NCBI RefSeq assembly: GCF_016107655.1
Contig: NZ_JABASX010000001.1
Location: 124,001 to 188,000, forward strand
Source of the DNA: Brevibacterium antiquum
GTDB taxonomy: Bacteria; Actinomycetota; Actinomycetes; Actinomycetales; Brevibacteriaceae
Direction of reading: 5' to 3'
Length of the DNA stretch: 64,000 nucleotides
Shown here: in pieces, positions 44,104-53,142 of the stretch
How the letters are laid out: each line of letters opens with the position of its first letter
Position numbering within the stretch: the first letter of the stretch is position 1
Position numbers and translations under genes: made by a program
The notes under the pieces: model-generated
Database searches by the model: none
Seen by the model: the letters and a program-made list of their open reading frames with translations, nothing else
What the model was told of the DNA's origin: nothing

Positions 44104-44706
44104 ATGAGTCTCCGAAGCGCTCTCCTGGCGTTGCTGCGCATCGGCCCGATGTCCGGCTACGAGCTGCAGAAGCAGTTCTCCCAATCCGTTGGTCACGTGT
44201 GGCACGCCCCGGATTCGCAGATCTATCCCGAGCTGCGGAAGATGGCGACAGAAGAGCTCATCATCGCTGAGGAGCAGACTCGCGGATCTGCTGGAATGCG
44301 CCGTGTCTACCATGTCACCGAGGCGGGGGAGCAGGCCTTCATTGACTGGATGCACAGTCCGTTGAAGTACCAGCGCACACGCGACGCCGCTCACTTGAGG
44401 GCCGCATACCTCGAGTCGGCTGACCAGGACGCCGTCTTTACCTTCCTCCACGAGCACATAGCTCACTGGACGAGCGAGCTCAAAGTCTGGGAGGACGAGA
44501 TCGCCACCATTGAAGCTCTCGAATCTCCGATGCTCAATCGTCGTCTGGCAGTCACGGCCGATGAAGACCGTGAAGTCACCATTGAGTATAAGAAGTTCGC
44601 CTACGAGGGTTTGGCCGCCCGAGCCCGCAGCGAGATCGAATGGGCCCAGCGAGGCCTGAAGCTCAGCAAGAGGCTCGAACGAAAGAACGCGCAGACCGCA
44701 CAATAG
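44104..44706 (+). CDS. PadR-family transcriptional regulator
   Basis: A 200-residue PadR repressor (AphA/VirR-like form with a C-terminal dimerisation domain). Winged helix: SLRSALLALLRIGPMSGYELQKQFSQSVGHVWHAPDSQIYPELRKM, with RRVYHVTEAGEQAF in the wing. The C-terminal helices (about 90-200) suit the PadR C4 type. PadR proteins typically respond to phenolic acids. Located behind the O-demethylase, it is the probable ligand-sensing repressor of this island and the binder of the dyad at 41653. The start is ATG 44104; an upstream frame is open but lacks likeness. Confidence 0.88.
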   Translation: MSLRSALLALLRIGPMSGYELQKQFSQSVGHVWHAPDSQIYPELRKMATEELIIAEEQTRGSAGMRRVYHVTEAGEQAFIDWMHSPLKYQRTRDAAHLRAAYLESADQDAVFTFLHEHIAHWTSELKVWEDEIATIEALESPMLNRRLAVTADEDREVTIEYKKFAYEGLAARARSEIEWAQRGLKLSKRLERKNAQTAQ

Positions 44707-44853
44707 GGCGTCGGGGCTTGCTACTGTGACCTCTTGGGTAGGCGCCAGCCGGGTTAAGTGTGATTGTGAACTATGTCCAAAAATACAGTGACACTCTTGT
44801 AAAAATGTGATCTGTTTCATACTATTGTCATACTTCGAAGGAGAAGAGGGCAA

Positions 44854-45465
44854 ATGGCTCAGAGTGCTTCACTGTCACCAGAATCCGTCAAAAAGAGTGA
44901 GCCGTACATGTCAGGCAATGACGCGTCTCAGGTCCTTGCGGAATCCATCAAGAAGCTGCGCACATCGCAGAAGATGACTCAAAGTGAGCTAGCGTCGAGA
45001 GCGCAATTGAGCACCTCGTTCATCAGCCAACTCGAGCGAGGAAACACAGATATCACCTTCAGCACGCTGACACGATTGTGTGCGGCTCTGGGCACGACAA
45101 TCGGCCATCTGTTCCCGGCAGACCAGCCGAGCGGCCGAATAGTACGGTTCGACGAATACAGGCACCTGGACTACAACGGAGTCGACAAGTACGTCATCAC
45201 CCGCGAAGAGATGGCAGACGTCGATGTCTGCCTGTTCGACTTCCCGCCCGGGTCAAGCACCGGAACACGAGTCCCTCCAGGGGTCGATCGCACCGAACTG
45301 TGGATCTGCCAGGCAGAGTACCTCGGCATCGACATCGGCTCAGATGTTCACCTCCTCAAAGCCGGTGACAGTCTTGACTTCGCCTCCGATCGAACGAACA
45401 CGGTCTACAACCCAGGACCGAATTCAAGCAGAGCGCTCTTAGTGATCAAGAATCATAAGAAATAG
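44854..45465 (+). CDS. XRE-cupin transcriptional regulator
   Basis: A 203-residue regulator. Helix-turn-helix of the XRE class: LAESIKKLRTSQKMTQSELASRAQLSTSFISQLERGNTDITFSTLTRLCAALG (residues 28-82). The C-terminal part (VDVCLFDFPPGSSTGTRVPPGVDRTELWICQAEYLGIDI) is a cupin-like sensor of the PuuR type, which senses putrescine in E. coli. It starts seven nucleotides upstream of the polyamine-type ABC receptor, in the same direction, so it is in the operon and probably autoregulates it. Start ATG 44854 after GAAGGAGAAGAGGG. Confidence 0.88.
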   Translation: MAQSASLSPESVKKSEPYMSGNDASQVLAESIKKLRTSQKMTQSELASRAQLSTSFISQLERGNTDITFSTLTRLCAALGTTIGHLFPADQPSGRIVRFDEYRHLDYNGVDKYVITREEMADVDVCLFDFPPGSSTGTRVPPGVDRTELWICQAEYLGIDIGSDVHLLKAGDSLDFASDRTNTVYNPGPNSSRALLVIKNHKK

Positions 45466-45472
45466 AGGAATC

Positions 45473-46585
45473 ATGATGAAACGATATTCCGCAATTGCTG
45501 CGGCACTGATATTGCCATTCGCCCTCACCGCATGCATGCAAGGGGGAGGGAGCACCAGCGAACTCAACGCAGAGGATTTCAAGGATCCGGTCGCCGGTGA
45601 AGTTGCCGAAGGATCGTTGGACGGTACGACGATGACGTTTGTCTCCTGGGGCGGAGGGCTCCAAGATGGTCAGACGAAGGCCTTCTCTGAGCCATTTGCC
45701 AAACAATCCGGGGCAGAAGTGCTTTCGGATGGTCCGACGGACGCCGCTAAGCTCAAAGCTCAGGTAGATTCCGGCAATGTCTCCTGGGACGCAATCAACG
45801 CAAGCCCCACGCAGAACGCCGCGAATTGCGGTACTTTGTTCGAGAAGCTGGATCTCTCGCTCATCGATACCAGCAAGATCCCCGAAGGTACTCCGCAGGG
45901 CGACTGCTACCTGCCATCTCTGGTCTATGTCTATGGAATGTTCTACGACGCGGACAAATACGGCGACAATCCTCCCACCGGGTGGAAAGACTTCTTCGAT
46001 ACGGACAAGTTCCCCGGCACTCGTGCCGTTGAAGGCCGTCCATCGGCTACCGCTGGAACATTCGAAGCAGCGCTGTTGGCTGATGGTGTGAAGCCGGATG
46101 ACCTGTTTCCCCTCGACACAGAACGGTCCTTGAAGAAGTGGGACACCATCAAGAAGGACGTCAAATACTGGCAGACAGGTGCTGAGCAGACTCAGATGGC
46201 CCAGGCCGGCGAAGCCGATATGATCTTCGGCTGGAGTGGCCGGATCTATGAAGCCAATCAAAACGGTTCTAACTTCAAACCAGTCTGGGATCAGGGATTC
46301 CTTGCCAGCGATACTTTCTCGATTGCCAAAGACTCGCCGAACAAGATCGCTGCACATGCCTATATCAACTACGCGTTGGGTGCGAAGCAGCAGGCAGAAA
46401 TGGCGGAGGCGACCAGCTATTCGCCCGTCAACGTGGACTCCAAACCGAAATTTGAGGGCGAAGCCAAGGAATTCAATGTAACGCGGCCCGAAGTGCTCGA
46501 CGTGACGCTCCCGCAGAATGCCGAGTACTGGGGAAAGAACCAGGAGGAGCTTTACGCCGCCTGGGGAGATTGGCTCAATAAATGA
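45473..46585 (+). CDS. ABC transporter substrate-binding lipoprotein (PotD/PotF-like)
   Basis: A 370-residue receptor with lipobox LTAC (MMKRYSAIAAALILPFALTAC) and the periplasmic-binding fold of the spermidine/putrescine group: TMTFVSWGGGLQDGQTKAF near the mature N-terminus, WDAINASPTQNAANCGTLFEKLD, and GWSGRIYEANQNGSNFKPVWDQGFL. The polyamine-contacting aromatic/acidic residues cannot be confirmed by eye. It is first of the importer genes after the XRE-cupin regulator. Its spacing to the permease is 24 nt. Confidence 0.85.
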   Translation: MMKRYSAIAAALILPFALTACMQGGGSTSELNAEDFKDPVAGEVAEGSLDGTTMTFVSWGGGLQDGQTKAFSEPFAKQSGAEVLSDGPTDAAKLKAQVDSGNVSWDAINASPTQNAANCGTLFEKLDLSLIDTSKIPEGTPQGDCYLPSLVYVYGMFYDADKYGDNPPTGWKDFFDTDKFPGTRAVEGRPSATAGTFEAALLADGVKPDDLFPLDTERSLKKWDTIKKDVKYWQTGAEQTQMAQAGEADMIFGWSGRIYEANQNGSNFKPVWDQGFLASDTFSIAKDSPNKIAAHAYINYALGAKQQAEMAEATSYSPVNVDSKPKFEGEAKEFNVTRPEVLDVTLPQNAEYWGKNQEELYAAWGDWLNK

Positions 46586-46609
46586 GCGGTTTCGTAAAGG
46601 TGTTCTCTG

Positions 46610-47452
46610 ATGAGTACTAAGCAATCGCGAACAGCAGTGCTGGCTTGGCCAGCACTGCTGCTGGTGGCGCTCGGCTTCATCGTCCCCGTCGCAATCATCT
46701 TGGTGATGAGCGTGACGGACCCGCAGCCGGGTACCCAGAACTTCGAGTGGTTGGCCACGAACTCGACCGCTCACGACATTATGTGGCGGACGATCTACAT
46801 TGCGGTGTTGGCAACCCTGATCACTGCAGTGTTGGCCTACCCGTTCGCCTATCTGATGGCAACCAGTTCGACCTTGGTCCGCTCGATTCTCATGGTGGTG
46901 GTCCTGCTGCCATTCTGGACCTCGATGATGGTCCGGGCATTTGCGTGGATCATCATCCTCCAGAAGAACGGACTGCTCAATACGGTCCTCGGCGCTTTCG
47001 GCATCGAACCTCTGACCATTCTGGGCACGAATACGGCTGTGCTCATCGGCATGTGCCAGATACTCATGCCGTTTATGGTCTTGCCGATGGTGTCTGTCAT
47101 GGTCGGGATCGACTCCCGATTGCCATTGGCCGCACGCATCATGGGAGCTCCGAAGTGGAAGGCATTCCTACAGGTCTATTTTCCACTGTCCCTGCCCGGT
47201 GTTTTCGCTGGGTCTCTGATCGTTTTCATCCTGTCCTTGGGCTTCTATGTAACACCGGCACTTCTGGGCTCACCGAGGCAGCAACTCATTCCCAACGCTC
47301 TGTTCACACAGGTGCTTGAGCTGCTCTCGTGGGGCAAGGGAGGAGCATTGGCAGTTGCCACGCTGGTCATGGTCGGAGCAGTATTCCTGCTTCTCTTCCT
47401 TGTGGCCAAGGTGATGGGCATCAAGATCGGAAAGATCGGGGGCGGACTGTGA
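46610..47452 (+). CDS. ABC transporter permease (PotB-like)
   Basis: A 280-residue permease with about six helices. The coupling region carries the EAA-type loop (PLAARIMGAPKWKAFLQVYFPLSLPGVFAGSLIVFI). The first periplasmic loop (DPQPGTQNFEWL) and start (SRTAVLAWPALLLVALGFIVPVAIILVMSV) are typical PotB/PotH features. It overlaps the next permease by four bases (GTGA), which suggests translational coupling in the same importer. Confidence 0.88.
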   Translation: MSTKQSRTAVLAWPALLLVALGFIVPVAIILVMSVTDPQPGTQNFEWLATNSTAHDIMWRTIYIAVLATLITAVLAYPFAYLMATSSTLVRSILMVVVLLPFWTSMMVRAFAWIIILQKNGLLNTVLGAFGIEPLTILGTNTAVLIGMCQILMPFMVLPMVSVMVGIDSRLPLAARIMGAPKWKAFLQVYFPLSLPGVFAGSLIVFILSLGFYVTPALLGSPRQQLIPNALFTQVLELLSWGKGGALAVATLVMVGAVFLLLFLVAKVMGIKIGKIGGGL

Positions 47453-48234
47453 ACAAATCACGCGTAACACTATGGGCCGCATGCGTCTTCATCGGGCTGT
47501 GGCTGATCGCTCCGACTCTCATCGTCATCCCGATGAGCTTCAACGAACAGCGATCGCTGGCGTTCCCTCCCAAGGGTTTCTCCTTGCGATGGTTCGAGAA
47601 CTTCTTCAGCGACGCACAGTGGCTCGGAGGTTTCCTCAACTCTGTGCAGATTGCGCTGCTGACTGCCGTCTTGGCAACTGTGCTGGGAACACTGGCGGCC
47701 TACGGACTGTTCAAGGTCAAGGGCATCAGGGAATCAATCGGCCGCAACTTCCTCATCATTCCGATGATCATTCCGTCCGTCATCTTCGGCGTCGGACTCT
47801 ACAGCCTGTTCCTCAGACTCGGTCTGGTCGGAACGCTGCCTGGATTCCTCATCGCCCATACCGCACTGGCCGTCCCCTACGTTGTCGTGACGGTGGGGTC
47901 GACGCTGGCTGCATATAATGTCTCTCTCGAAAGAGCAGCTTGGGTCTGCGGAGCCAATAAATTCCGCGCATTCATTGGCGTCACCGTTCCCATGCTGATG
48001 CCGGGGATCCTCTCCGGAGCATTCTTCGCGTTCATCACCTCCTTCGATGAAGTGGTGGTATCGATGTTCATCTCAAGCCCCTACCTGCAGACACTGCCCG
48101 TCACAATGTTCGCCGGGATGCAGCGTGAGGTCGATCCGACGATTGCCGCCGCGGCGACTCTCATCATGATCACTACGACCGCTGCCGCTATCGGCGGAAT
48201 CCTGTCTCAACACCTCAAGAGGAAACGCACATGA
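47449..48234 (+). CDS. ABC transporter permease (PotC-like)
   Basis: A 261-residue permease starting with the GTG at 47449, which overlaps the TGA of the PotB-like gene (GTGA). Landmarks: PTLIVIPMSFNEQRSLAFPPKGFSLRWFENFF and the EAA loop ERAAWVCGANKFRAFIGVTVPMLMPGILSGAFFAFITSFDE. PotC-like subunits pair with PotB-like subunits to form the polyamine channel. An open frame continues upstream to 47329 but lies inside the previous gene. The final TGA overlaps the next ATG (ATGA). Confidence 0.88.
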   Translation: MNKSRVTLWAACVFIGLWLIAPTLIVIPMSFNEQRSLAFPPKGFSLRWFENFFSDAQWLGGFLNSVQIALLTAVLATVLGTLAAYGLFKVKGIRESIGRNFLIIPMIIPSVIFGVGLYSLFLRLGLVGTLPGFLIAHTALAVPYVVVTVGSTLAAYNVSLERAAWVCGANKFRAFIGVTVPMLMPGILSGAFFAFITSFDEVVVSMFISSPYLQTLPVTMFAGMQREVDPTIAAAATLIMITTTAAAIGGILSQHLKRKRT

Positions 48235-49334
48235 GCACACAAGTCATCGGTGCAGCGCTGAGTCTTCGCGACATCGGCAAACAATTCGGAACCGTCACTG
48301 CTGCTGCGGACGTCAACCTCGACGTCGAGCCGGGAGAGTTCATCTCCCTGCTGGGGCCCAGCGGTTCTGGTAAGACAACGACGCTCAACATGATCGCAGG
48401 GTTCGAAGAGCCCAGCGGCGGTCGAATCATGATCAATGAGAAAGACATCACCGATATCCCCATCCATCGCCGCAACATCGGCATGGTGTTCCAGGGTTAT
48501 GCCCTGTTCCCGCATATGACAGTCGAGAAGAACGTCGAATACCCACTCAAGCAGCATGGGTTCGATAAGCCTGAGAGGAAGCGGGCCACCGACGAGGCTC
48601 TGGCAAAGGTCTCCCTCGAGAAGTACGGTGCTCGGATGCCGGCACAGCTGTCCGGAGGTCAGCAGCAGCGAGTGGCACTTGCGCGTGCCATCGCCTATAA
48701 GCCGCCACTGCTGCTGATGGATGAGCCGTTAAGCGCACTCGACAAGGCGCTGCGTGAAGGACTGCAGACAGAGATTCGGCGCATTCACCGTGATCTGGGC
48801 ACCACGGTCGTCTATGTCACTCACGATCAAGACGAAGCGATGGCACTGTCCGACCGCATCGTGGTGTTCAACGAGGGGCGGATTCAGCAGATCGGAACTC
48901 CCAACGAACTGTACAAGAACCCGAGCAATGAATTCGTCTCGCAGTTCCTCGGCGAATCAATCCACCTCGACGGGTTGATCGAAGAGCAGGGAAGCGGCCA
49001 CGAGTTCGTTAGAGATGACTTCCGCTTGCCCACCGAGGTCGACCATCGTGGTCCTGCGCAGTTGATGATTCGACCCGAGAGCGTCGAGCTCATCAGCGCT
49101 TCGAGCGCTGAACAGTCAGGACCGACCGTAGCAGCAGAGATCATCGACAAGGTCTACGTCGGACATTCGGTGAAATACATGGTCTCCTGCCGAGGCGGGG
49201 GAGGCGTTGTCCGATCGCGGCAGACCGACGTCGATGACTTCACCATCGGTCAGGAAGTGCTCCTGACCTGGGAAGCTGCTCGATCTCGCATCCTGCCCCT
49301 GGCCACCTCGGCGAAGAACGGGGAGGAATCATGA
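48231..49334 (+). CDS. ABC transporter ATPase (PotA-like)
   Basis: A 367-residue ATPase with a TOBE-type C-terminal domain. Walker A GPSGSGKTTTLNMIAG near residues 42-57, Q-loop VFQGYALFP, signature LSGGQQQRVALARAIA, Walker B LLLMDEPLSALDK and H-loop VTHDQDEAM. It couples ATP hydrolysis to the PotBC-like permeases. ATGA overlaps exist at both ends, so the importer genes and the oxidase that follows are translated as a tight unit. Confidence 0.92.
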   Translation: MSTQVIGAALSLRDIGKQFGTVTAAADVNLDVEPGEFISLLGPSGSGKTTTLNMIAGFEEPSGGRIMINEKDITDIPIHRRNIGMVFQGYALFPHMTVEKNVEYPLKQHGFDKPERKRATDEALAKVSLEKYGARMPAQLSGGQQQRVALARAIAYKPPLLLMDEPLSALDKALREGLQTEIRRIHRDLGTTVVYVTHDQDEAMALSDRIVVFNEGRIQQIGTPNELYKNPSNEFVSQFLGESIHLDGLIEEQGSGHEFVRDDFRLPTEVDHRGPAQLMIRPESVELISASSAEQSGPTVAAEIIDKVYVGHSVKYMVSCRGGGGVVRSRQTDVDDFTIGQEVLLTWEAARSRILPLATSAKNGEES

Positions 49335-50710
49335 AGAACGGACATCTGTCCCACTGGCTCGACTCCACCAGGGACCTCAGTCGAACTCGGCAGAGGATCG
49401 AAGGTTCCACTCAAGCGGACGTGGTCATCATCGGCGGCGGATATACAGGACTATGGAGCGCCTATTGGACCAAGAAGCAGGATCCGTCACTCGACGTCGT
49501 TGTGTTGGAGAAGGAGTTCGTCGGATACGGAGCCTCCGGACGAAACGGCGGCTGGATCAGCGGAAAGACGGTCGGCCTGCGCCGAAATCTCCTGTCCGAA
49601 TCGGTCAGTGCTGAACAGGTCTTAGAGATCGAGCGCACGTGCCACCAAGCCGTCTTTGAGATCGACGATCTGATGGCCGCCGCAGGCAAAGACATCGACG
49701 CACACAGAGGCGGTTGGATGCAGATCGCTCGCAGTGACAGTGAGTTTGCCCGGTTGCGGAGCCACCTTGATGAAGACCGGAGCTGGGGGTTGACCGAGGA
49801 CGAAATCTCTCTGCTGAGTGAGCAAGAGACCTACGACAGAATCCATGTGCCCGGCGTGCAGGGTGCTGTCTACAGCCCCTATTCGGTCAAATGCAATCCG
49901 GCGAAATTGGTGTACGCACTCGCGGAACTATGTGAAGATCTCGGCGTCAGAATCTATGAGAATTCCCCAGTAGTGGAGTTCTCCGATGGCGATTGTCAGA
50001 CCACTCGTGGACACGTGCGTGGGTCAGTGGTCGTTCTGGCGACCGAGGGATACACCTCGGCGCTGCCCGGCAGGAAACGGGACCAATTGCCGATGGTTTC
50101 GTCCATGGTTGTCACTGAGCAGATTCCTGAGTCGCAATGGGAATCGATCGGTTGGTCGGGCTACGAATGCGTGAGTGGCGCACAGCATATCTACTTCTAT
50201 GCTCAGCGAACTGCCGACAATAGGATCGCTGTCGGCGGGCGCGGGGTGCCGTACTTCTGGGGATCGCGATTCGATACGAGCGGAGAGCTCGACCCCAGGA
50301 CGACATCTCAATTGGGAGAGATCCTGCAAGGACTGTTCCCGACTGTTCCCATCAAACTTGCGCACTCGTGGCGAGGGGTTTTGGGAGTGCCTCGTGACTG
50401 GTCACCCTTCATCGACTATTCCAAGCCGAATCGGCTGGTTCGTGTCGGAGGCTACGCCGGGCAGGGGGTGACGGCCTCTTATGTAGCCGGACGCACGGTG
50501 GCAGGACTCATCTCCGAGCAGGATTCTTCGCTGACAGAGTCGGCGTGGGTCCGGAACATGCCGCGTAGATGGGAGGCTGAACCATTACGCTGGATCGGTT
50601 CGCGATCTGTGCAGATGATGTACAAGGCGGCAGACACGATCGAGCATCGAAGGGGAGGTGCGGACACATCCGTGTTCGGTCGCCTGGCCACTAAGATCTC
50701 GGGACGATAG
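49331..50710 (+). CDS. FAD-dependent amine oxidase/oxidoreductase (PuuB-like)
   Basis: A 459-residue flavoprotein of the DAO superfamily. The FAD motif is VVIIGGGYTGLWSAYWTK, followed by EKEFVGYGASGRNGGWISGK; the C-terminal GGYAGQGVTASYVAGRTVAGLI closes the flavin fold. PuuB (gamma-glutamylputrescine oxidase) and similar enzymes show this SGRNGGW type. It starts with an ATGA overlap with the importer ATPase, so it probably oxidises the imported amine. No gamma-glutamylputrescine synthetase is in the window, so direct oxidation of the imported substrate, or action on a different amine, remains open. Confidence 0.86.
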   Translation: MKNGHLSHWLDSTRDLSRTRQRIEGSTQADVVIIGGGYTGLWSAYWTKKQDPSLDVVVLEKEFVGYGASGRNGGWISGKTVGLRRNLLSESVSAEQVLEIERTCHQAVFEIDDLMAAAGKDIDAHRGGWMQIARSDSEFARLRSHLDEDRSWGLTEDEISLLSEQETYDRIHVPGVQGAVYSPYSVKCNPAKLVYALAELCEDLGVRIYENSPVVEFSDGDCQTTRGHVRGSVVVLATEGYTSALPGRKRDQLPMVSSMVVTEQIPESQWESIGWSGYECVSGAQHIYFYAQRTADNRIAVGGRGVPYFWGSRFDTSGELDPRTTSQLGEILQGLFPTVPIKLAHSWRGVLGVPRDWSPFIDYSKPNRLVRVGGYAGQGVTASYVAGRTVAGLISEQDSSLTESAWVRNMPRRWEAEPLRWIGSRSVQMMYKAADTIEHRRGGADTSVFGRLATKISGR

Positions 50711-50725
50711 GGCGGAGGCGGCCGA

Positions 50726-51697
50726 ATGATGTTGAGAGTTGTCATCATCGACCGATCTGATGGCGCGGATTCCTCTCTTCTGGGCGACCTGGGCTCGGCA
50801 GCGAACGTCCCGGGCACCGAGTTCAAGGTTCAGCGGTTGCTGCCTGAGGATCTTCGACAGGTTCATCCCGACACTTCGGTGGCGTTCGTGCGTGCGGGAT
50901 ATTGGAATGACGTCGAGCGTCTTCTCGAACTGGCACCGGCAGTGTCGTGGGTGCATGTGAACATGACCGGTGTCGACCATTTGCCCGTGGATCGCATGGA
51001 ATCAGCCGGAGTCATTCTCACGACTTGTCGCGGAGTCCTCGACCATTCAATTGCCGAATTCGTCCTCGGCAGTGTGCTCCTATGGTCCAAGGGGCTGCTC
51101 CGTTCAGCCCTCGATACACGAGAGCGCCGAACAGATTATCGAGAGCCGAAAGCGAATTCCGAACTGAACGCTCTGATCATCGGAACGGGAAATATCGGGT
51201 CGGAGTGTGCACGAGTGTTTCGGCAGGCAGGTTTTGGGCGCATCGTCGGCATCCGTCGAACACCTCTTCCGCTTCCTGCCTTCGACGAGGTGGCTAGTGT
51301 GAGTGAACTGCAGCTTCACGTCGGTCAACATGATGTGGTTGTGTCTTGTCTGCCAGCTACCACGGCGACCGACGGGCTGATCGGCTCCGCCTTGCTCAGG
51401 CAGCTGCGCGAAGAATCCGTCTTCATCAACATCGGGCGAGGATCAACGGTCAATCACCTGGCGCTGGCAGAAGAGATGAACGATCGCGCGGGAGCTGTCG
51501 CGGTGCTCGACGTCACCGATCCCGAGCCACTTCCGTCGGATCATCCCCTGTGGGATTGTTCCAACGTGGTGATCAGTCCACACATGTCAGGAGATACCGT
51601 CGGCAGGCACGACGCCTTCGCGGCTCTGTTTCTGGAGAATCTGCGGCGCTACTGTTCCGGGGACGACCTGCTCAATCGGGTTGGCCGCTCAGCGTAG
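50726..51697 (+). CDS. D-2-hydroxyacid dehydrogenase (NAD)
   Basis: A 323-residue D-isomer-specific hydroxyacid dehydrogenase: NAD motif IIGTGNIGSECARVFRQAG, then catalytic Arg in FINIGRGSTVNHLALAEE, Glu in VLDVTDPEPLPSDHPLW and His in VVISPHMSGDT. These enzymes interconvert 2-oxo acids and D-2-hydroxy acids. It ends the polyamine-type operon (15 nt after the FAD oxidase), and might handle a carbonyl product of amine oxidation; that link is inference. Start ATG 50726; the neighbouring ATG at 50729 is equally possible. Confidence 0.88.
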   Translation: MMLRVVIIDRSDGADSSLLGDLGSAANVPGTEFKVQRLLPEDLRQVHPDTSVAFVRAGYWNDVERLLELAPAVSWVHVNMTGVDHLPVDRMESAGVILTTCRGVLDHSIAEFVLGSVLLWSKGLLRSALDTRERRTDYREPKANSELNALIIGTGNIGSECARVFRQAGFGRIVGIRRTPLPLPAFDEVASVSELQLHVGQHDVVVSCLPATTATDGLIGSALLRQLREESVFINIGRGSTVNHLALAEEMNDRAGAVAVLDVTDPEPLPSDHPLWDCSNVVISPHMSGDTVGRHDAFAALFLENLRRYCSGDDLLNRVGRSA

Positions 51698-51734
51698 GTC
51701 GCGGCCACTGGACGACCTTGCCCCGACGCGGTAA

Positions 51735-51771
51735 GTGGGGATGGAAACTCAACCACGAGTTTCCACCCCAC
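51735..51771. terminator. Bidirectional hairpin between convergent operons
   Basis: GTGGGGATGGAAACTC and GAGTTTCCACCCCAC pair over 15 bp with one bulge and a 6-nt loop, between the hydroxyacid dehydrogenase and the DctM gene. Confidence 0.78.
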
Positions 51772-51789
51772 CCGGTTGATCAGCCGATC

Positions 51790-53142
51790 CTACTGCGCGG
51801 CTGAGAGCTCCGGCAGGAAGGTGACAATGTCAGGGATCATAATCAATACCGCAACGACTGCCACATCTGCGACGATGAACGGTACGATTCCGCGGAATAC
51901 GTTGCCCAAGCCGGCTCCTCGGACGGCACCGGCGTACACGAAAGCGTTCATGCCCACAGGCGGTGTGATCAGAGCCATTTCGGCGACTTTGACGATCAAC
52001 ACTCCCAGCCAGATTCCGTCGAAGCCGTATTCGGTGAGAATTGGGTGCAGGAGCGGCGCCGCAATGAGGATCATGGATATGCCGTCCAGGAACATTCCCA
52101 ATGGCAACAGGAGCGCCAAGCAGAGTACCAACACCACGTAGGGCGGCAGATCTGCACTGACGACTGAGTTCACGAGCGCTGAACTTGTTCCTGAAAGAGC
52201 GAGGAAGTAGGTGAATACGCCTGCACCGGCCATCAGCAGGAAGGTCATTGCGGTGAGTCCGATCGCCTCGGTCATCGAATCTTTGAGAGCACAAAGCCAT
52301 TTCGGCGGCCGAACCCGAATCAGGGTGACGATCAGAGCAGCGATTGCACCAAACGATGCTGCTTCTGTGGGAGTGGCTATACCCATATATATGGTGCCGA
52401 TGGAGACGATGAAGATGACCGCAAGGAACGCGACGCCGACAAAATCGAGTTTCGGCTTCTCCTGAATAGAGCCGGTCGTCTGGACCTTCGGCGCTGATGT
52501 GACATCCGGATTTGTCCTCGCCCACCGGTTTTCGATCGTCACTATCAGCATTGCTGTGACCCCATAGGCGAGTATCGTCAGCAGACCCGGACCTATTCCA
52601 GCCAAGAGCAGCTGACCGATGCTTTCGCTCGCAACTATCCCGTACAGGACCAGCACAATTGATGGTGGGATCAAAACACCGAGCGTTCCACCAGCACAGA
52701 CGACACCTGCGGCAAGCTTGAGACCATGCCCGGCTTTGGTGATGGCGTCAGTTGAGACTTTCGCCATTGTGGCAACAGTCGCCACGCTTGAACCTGTCAC
52801 TGCTGCGAAGAGTCCAGAGCCAGCTATGGACGCTAGGGCGCTTCCGCCTGGGAGTTTCCGGAGTGCTCGTGACGAGAAGTCGAAGCCGGCTTGTGCCAGT
52901 CCTGCTCGCACAGCCAAGACCCCCATCAATATGAAGAGCGGAATGATGGTGAGTGAGTAGTTGGCCGCTGCGGAATAGGGTTGGTTGGACGCAGTTCCCA
53001 CTGCGGCATCTAGGCTCCTCAGCACGATGATGCCCAGAATTCCGGAAAGCATCAGCGACAGGCCGACGTGGAGCCGTGTGGCTAGGCATCCGAGGAAGGT
53101 GAAGATCACCAGACAGACAGCAAGGATGGCTTCAGCGCTCAT
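51790..53142 (-). CDS. dctM: TRAP transporter large permease (DctM)
   Basis: A 450-residue polytopic permease, MSAEAILAVCLVIFTFLGCLATRLHVG at the start and signature stretches SGSSVATVATMAKVSTDAITKAGHG, CAGGTLGVLIPPSIVLVLYGI, PLGMFLDGISMILIAAPLLHPIL and ITPPVGMNAFVYAG. It is the ion-coupled channel of the DctPQM system. It starts at 53142, overlapping the DctQ gene by 11 nt; a longer frame to 53199 is within DctQ. It ends the minus-strand operon, followed by a hairpin. Confidence 0.92.
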   Translation of the reverse strand: MSAEAILAVCLVIFTFLGCLATRLHVGLSLMLSGILGIIVLRSLDAAVGTASNQPYSAAANYSLTIIPLFILMGVLAVRAGLAQAGFDFSSRALRKLPGGSALASIAGSGLFAAVTGSSVATVATMAKVSTDAITKAGHGLKLAAGVVCAGGTLGVLIPPSIVLVLYGIVASESIGQLLLAGIGPGLLTILAYGVTAMLIVTIENRWARTNPDVTSAPKVQTTGSIQEKPKLDFVGVAFLAVIFIVSIGTIYMGIATPTEAASFGAIAALIVTLIRVRPPKWLCALKDSMTEAIGLTAMTFLLMAGAGVFTYFLALSGTSSALVNSVVSADLPPYVVLVLCLALLLPLGMFLDGISMILIAAPLLHPILTEYGFDGIWLGVLIVKVAEMALITPPVGMNAFVYAGAVRGAGLGNVFRGIVPFIVADVAVVAVLIMIPDIVTFLPELSAAQ

